Positions 1 to 9,336 of a stretch of DNA of 9,336 bases are shown here, in pieces. The stretch covers positions 1 through 9,336 of the forward strand of contig JAQUPC010000085.1 of NCBI GenBank assembly GCA_028716765.1, in the 5' to 3' direction. Made by a program: the position numbers and the translations under genes. The stretch is from Alphaproteobacteria bacterium (GTDB lineage Bacteria > Pseudomonadota > Alphaproteobacteria > UBA9219). How positions within the stretch are numbered: the first letter of the stretch is position 1; each line of letters opens with the position of its first letter. The notes beneath the pieces were generated by a model. That model did no database searches. It saw nothing but the letters and a program-made list of their open reading frames with translations, and was not told where the DNA came from.

Positions 1-146
1 AAATCGACGATCACCAACTTTTGGCGCGAGGCGTCGATCACGTCGTCCATAAACGTGGCAAGCGTGACGTCCTTGACGGGATCGGCGTCTTTGGCCGTCG
101 AGTCTGTGCCGGAAATCAATGCATCGGGCATATTTACGGTATCCAT
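1..146 (-). CDS. Thioredoxin-domain protein, likely CnoX/YbbN-type co-chaperone (N-terminal fragment)
   Basis: Only the first 48 codons and two bases of the next lie in the window; the gene continues beyond base 1. The readable protein has a polar, low-complexity lead of about 27 residues. The start of a thioredoxin fold follows, with residues 32-48 reading FMDDVIDASRQKLVIVD and the split codon TT that would give Phe. In alphaproteobacterial CnoX/YbbN and thioredoxin proteins this segment comes directly before the WAPWCGPC redox motif, which would fall just outside the window. CnoX-type proteins join a thioredoxin domain to TPR repeats and protect clients from oxidative aggregation, but the TPR part cannot be seen here, so a plain thioredoxin remains possible. 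The ATG at 144-146 lies 6 bases after the upstream gene's stop and has only a weak AAG-type ribosome site, which suggests translational coupling. An in-frame ATG five codons later (129-131) is an alternative start. Confidence 0.7.
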   Translation of the reverse strand, partial: MDTVNMPDALISGTDSTAKDADPVKDVTLATFMDDVIDASRQKLVIVD

Positions 147-152
147 TGTGTC

Positions 153-611
153 TTACACCGAAGGACGATGTTCTCTCGGGCGGCGAATAATGCGGGAACG
201 CCCCATGCTGGAGAACAATGCATCCTGTAGGGCGGAATGCACGGCAAGGGAAAGGACGACCTCCTCCGCCTTGTCTTGCCGATGAACTTCGGAAATCGAG
301 TAGACTTCGACTATATTAAGTTTGGGGCCGCACATTCTCTTCGTCATTTCCGGATCAACATCCCCGCCAATGACTCCGACAGGAATATTTGCAAGCACGG
401 GGTATTCCGGAACAAAGTTATTCAAGGCTTCCAGCCACCCGAGATCGCAAACAATGGCTTTAACTTTGTGCTGTTGCAAATGATCCAGGAAATCATGCAT
501 CATTCCGCATACGCTGTGATAACTGAGAGAATGACGCGCACAAGCTTTCGCGAACATTTGATTTTGTCTTCCAAACAAAACATCGCTAGGCAACAAAACA
601 ATATCCGTCAT
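153..611 (-). CDS. Hypothetical protein, possible degenerate receiver-like alpha/beta domain
   Basis: This is a 152-codon gene I do not recognise by name. It starts with ATG after a well-placed AAGGAG site and ends in TAA, 6 bases before the thioredoxin-type gene. The protein alternates strands and helices: strand at residues 3-8, helix 13-28, strand 31-35, helix 37-48, strand 50-55, helix 59-66, strand 77-82, helix 87-93, strand 98-104 and helix 112-130. This order resembles a response-regulator receiver domain. Asp56, in VKAIVCDLG, sits where the phospho-acceptor would be, and IPVGVIGGD then DPEM resembles the fourth strand and helix. The usual acidic pair after strand 1, the Ser/Thr of strand 4 and the Lys of strand 5 are not evident, so phosphotransfer is doubtful. 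Residues 136-152 form a basic tail. No signal peptide or membrane segment is visible. GC is about 45% over 301-600, clearly below rpoC, which is compatible with transfer or lower constraint. The receiver relationship is inference. Confidence 0.8.
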   Translation of the reverse strand: MTDIVLLPSDVLFGRQNQMFAKACARHSLSYHSVCGMMHDFLDHLQQHKVKAIVCDLGWLEALNNFVPEYPVLANIPVGVIGGDVDPEMTKRMCGPKLNIVEVYSISEVHRQDKAEEVVLSLAVHSALQDALFSSMGRSRIIRRPREHRPSV

Positions 612-618
612 GTCGTTG

Positions 619-624
619 CTCCTT
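619..624 (-). promoter_or_regulatory. Ribosome binding site (AAGGAG) of the 153-611 gene
   Basis: Reading on the minus strand, AAGGAG lies 7 bases before the ATG at 609-611. It is the best-matched Shine-Dalgarno site in the window. It fixes this ATG as the start and supports the small gene as real rather than a chance open frame. Confidence 0.75.
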
Positions 625-650
625 CATTGAGAAGTGAAATATAAACAGTC

Positions 651-680
651 ATAAAACTGATCGTCTGTTCCGCAACTCAA
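651..680 (-). promoter_or_regulatory. Weak sigma70-like promoter candidate upstream of the 153-611 gene
   Basis: On the minus strand, TTGAGT (675-680) and TTTTAT (651-656) are separated by 18 bases. Each matches the sigma70-type consensus at four of six positions. It lies just downstream of the rpoC stem-loop and would give the small gene and the thioredoxin-type gene their own transcript if the stem-loop ends the rpoBC message. The match is weak and the region AT-rich, so it could arise by chance. Confidence 0.2.
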
Positions 681-708
681 CGTCATCCCCACTCTCGCGG
701 GGATGACG
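681..708 (-). terminator. Stem-loop after rpoC: terminator-like hairpin or dispersed palindromic repeat
   Basis: Arms at 681-690 and 699-708 are perfectly complementary over 10 bp. On the minus (transcribed) strand the stem extends to 12 bp with one C-G and one G-U pair, closed by a GAGA tetraloop of the stable GNRA class (loop 693-696). On the plus strand the extension would contain an A-C mismatch, so the structure suits the rpoC transcript. It begins 29 bases after the rpoC stop, the right place for a terminator or 3'-end stabiliser. The bases that follow, TTGAGTTGCGG, are not a proper U tract, so classical intrinsic termination would be weak. The GTCATCCCC / GGGGATGAC arms also resemble dispersed intergenic palindromes common in proteobacterial genomes; copy number cannot be judged from one copy. 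Confidence 0.5.
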
Positions 709-737
709 CATGAACGCCTTCGCGATCCCTACCCTGC

Positions 738-4982
<4,245 letters not shown>

Positions 4983-5516
4983 CTACAGGCTTGGCTGGTG
5001 TTTCAATTTGGTCAAAGGCTTAATCTTTGCCAAACGATGCTTTGCTTCAGTCCTGCGTGGCGCCAGACGTTGCTCTCTCATTTTCATCTCAGCCGGAACT
5101 GTGGTTGTAATTTTCTCAAAACTCTGTTTTGTGTCGGTATAGTGCACCGCCTTCATGATCAGGCCGGAAACAGGTTCTTTGACCACATGCGCACCCTTAC
5201 CCGGCTGGCGCTTGCTTTGCATAAGCCCCCAAATGACCGGAAAACCGGGACGATAATTCAGGATATAGGGCGTATACGCATTCATCCTCAGCTCAGCTTC
5301 ATTCTCATGGGCATGAACGATGGCGATCAGCATCTTGCTTTCCTTAAAGCTTTCCCGGAAATGTTCCGCCATCTTGTTCGCAACATCACGGCTCAACCCG
5401 GCCGACAGCAAAGCTGGCTCAATCTGGCAAGGCGTTCGCACGACAAGACCTATCGTGCCCTTTCGGTCTAGGTCATGCACCTCATACGAATATTTGCCCT
5501 TCATCGACGCCGTCAT
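4983..5516 (-). CDS. Hypothetical protein encoded between rpoB and rpoC
   Basis: I do not recognise this 177-residue protein. It fills the rpoB-rpoC gap on the same strand, 49 bases after the rpoB stop and 36 bases before the rpoC start, so it should be on the same message. I chose the ATG at 5514-5516 because AGAGGA lies 8 bases upstream. An in-frame TTG at 5544-5546 would add 10 residues and has a purine-rich GGGGGAGG run upstream, but 11 bases away. The protein has no signal peptide, membrane helix or known catalytic motif that I can see. A predicted alpha/beta part (residues 8-100) includes IGLVVRTP, a helix around 43-60 and the strand MLIAIVHAH. A hydrophobic segment, PGFPVIWGLM, sits near 90-99. 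Residues 144-177 are strongly basic (11 Lys/Arg against 2 Glu), which hints at contact with nucleic acid or an acidic partner. GC is about 51%, below both neighbours, suggesting later acquisition or weaker constraint. It ends in TAG. Confidence 0.8.
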   Translation of the reverse strand: MTASMKGKYSYEVHDLDRKGTIGLVVRTPCQIEPALLSAGLSRDVANKMAEHFRESFKESKMLIAIVHAHENEAELRMNAYTPYILNYRPGFPVIWGLMQSKRQPGKGAHVVKEPVSGLIMKAVHYTDTKQSFEKITTTVPAEMKMREQRLAPRRTEAKHRLAKIKPLTKLKHQPSL

Positions 5517-5524
5517 AACTGCTT

Positions 5525-5530
5525 TCCTCT
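5525..5530 (-). promoter_or_regulatory. Ribosome binding site (AGAGGA) deciding the start of the 4983-5516 gene
   Basis: On the minus strand AGAGGA lies 8 bases before the ATG at 5514-5516, which favours that ATG over the longer TTG-initiated frame from 5546. A competing GGGGGAGG run (5558-5565) directly follows the rpoB stop and could serve the TTG start, but with a longer 11-base spacing. Confidence 0.6.
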
Positions 5531-5565
5531 TCTGTAGCCGTGGCAAGAAGCGATTGGCCTCCCCC

Positions 5566-9336
<3,771 letters not shown>

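Noticed and set aside
237..644. Plus-strand open frame of 135 codons opposite the 153-611 gene
   Set aside because: It runs through the intergenic gap without a good ribosome site, while the minus-strand frame has AAGGAG at the right distance and a coherent alpha/beta pattern.
645..662. Short inverted repeat CAGT/ACTG in the AT-rich part of the rpoC downstream gap, considered as an operator
   Set aside because: The arms are only 4 bases, which is expected by chance in a gap of this size, and no regulator or second copy supports it.

Overview
The window is a core transcription locus from a bacterium that looks like an alphaproteobacterium. All supported genes read on the minus strand, so transcription runs from high to low coordinates. 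The assignment rests on the RpoB and RpoC sequence type (for example the segment after the conserved RpoB N-terminal lobe, and the RpoC C-terminus with an Ala/Glu/Arg-rich tail) and on the thioredoxin-like N-terminus at the left edge, which resembles alphaproteobacterial CnoX/YbbN proteins. It is inference from protein character, not a database result.

Layout in transcription order: (1) rpoB, RNA polymerase beta subunit, lacks its first roughly 150 codons because the window ends, and runs to a TGA at 5566. (2) A small unrecognised gene of about 177 codons (4983-5516) sits in the rpoB-rpoC gap. (3) rpoC, RNA polymerase beta-prime subunit, is complete (738-4946). (4) A 126-base gap (612-737) carries a strong stem-loop and perhaps a weak promoter. 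(5) A second unrecognised small gene (153-611, 152 codons) has an alternating alpha/beta pattern resembling a degenerate response-regulator receiver domain. (6) Six bases later comes the first 48 codons of a thioredoxin-domain protein, probably the co-chaperone CnoX/YbbN family, which leaves the window at base 1.

RpoB and RpoC together form the catalytic centre of RNA polymerase. Both are intact at every key motif checked: the RpoC catalytic Asp triad, both zinc sites and trigger loop, and the RpoB rifampicin pocket and nucleotide-binding lysines. The unusual parts are the two small genes. rpoB and rpoC are normally direct neighbours, and in many alphaproteobacteria rpoC leads on to rpsL-rpsG-fusA. 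Here an unrecognised gene separates the pair, and rpoC is followed by another unrecognised gene plus a thioredoxin-type gene. Both small genes have lower GC than the polymerase genes by hand count: about 51% over 4981-5520 and about 45% over 301-600, against 62% and 68% in two 60-base samples of rpoC and rpoB.

I saw no tRNA, rRNA, CRISPR array, insertion sequence or attachment site. No gene-free stretch reaches 300 bases; the longest is the 126-base gap after rpoC. The best candidate for something undescribed is the gene between rpoB and rpoC; the sequence alone does not show what it does.
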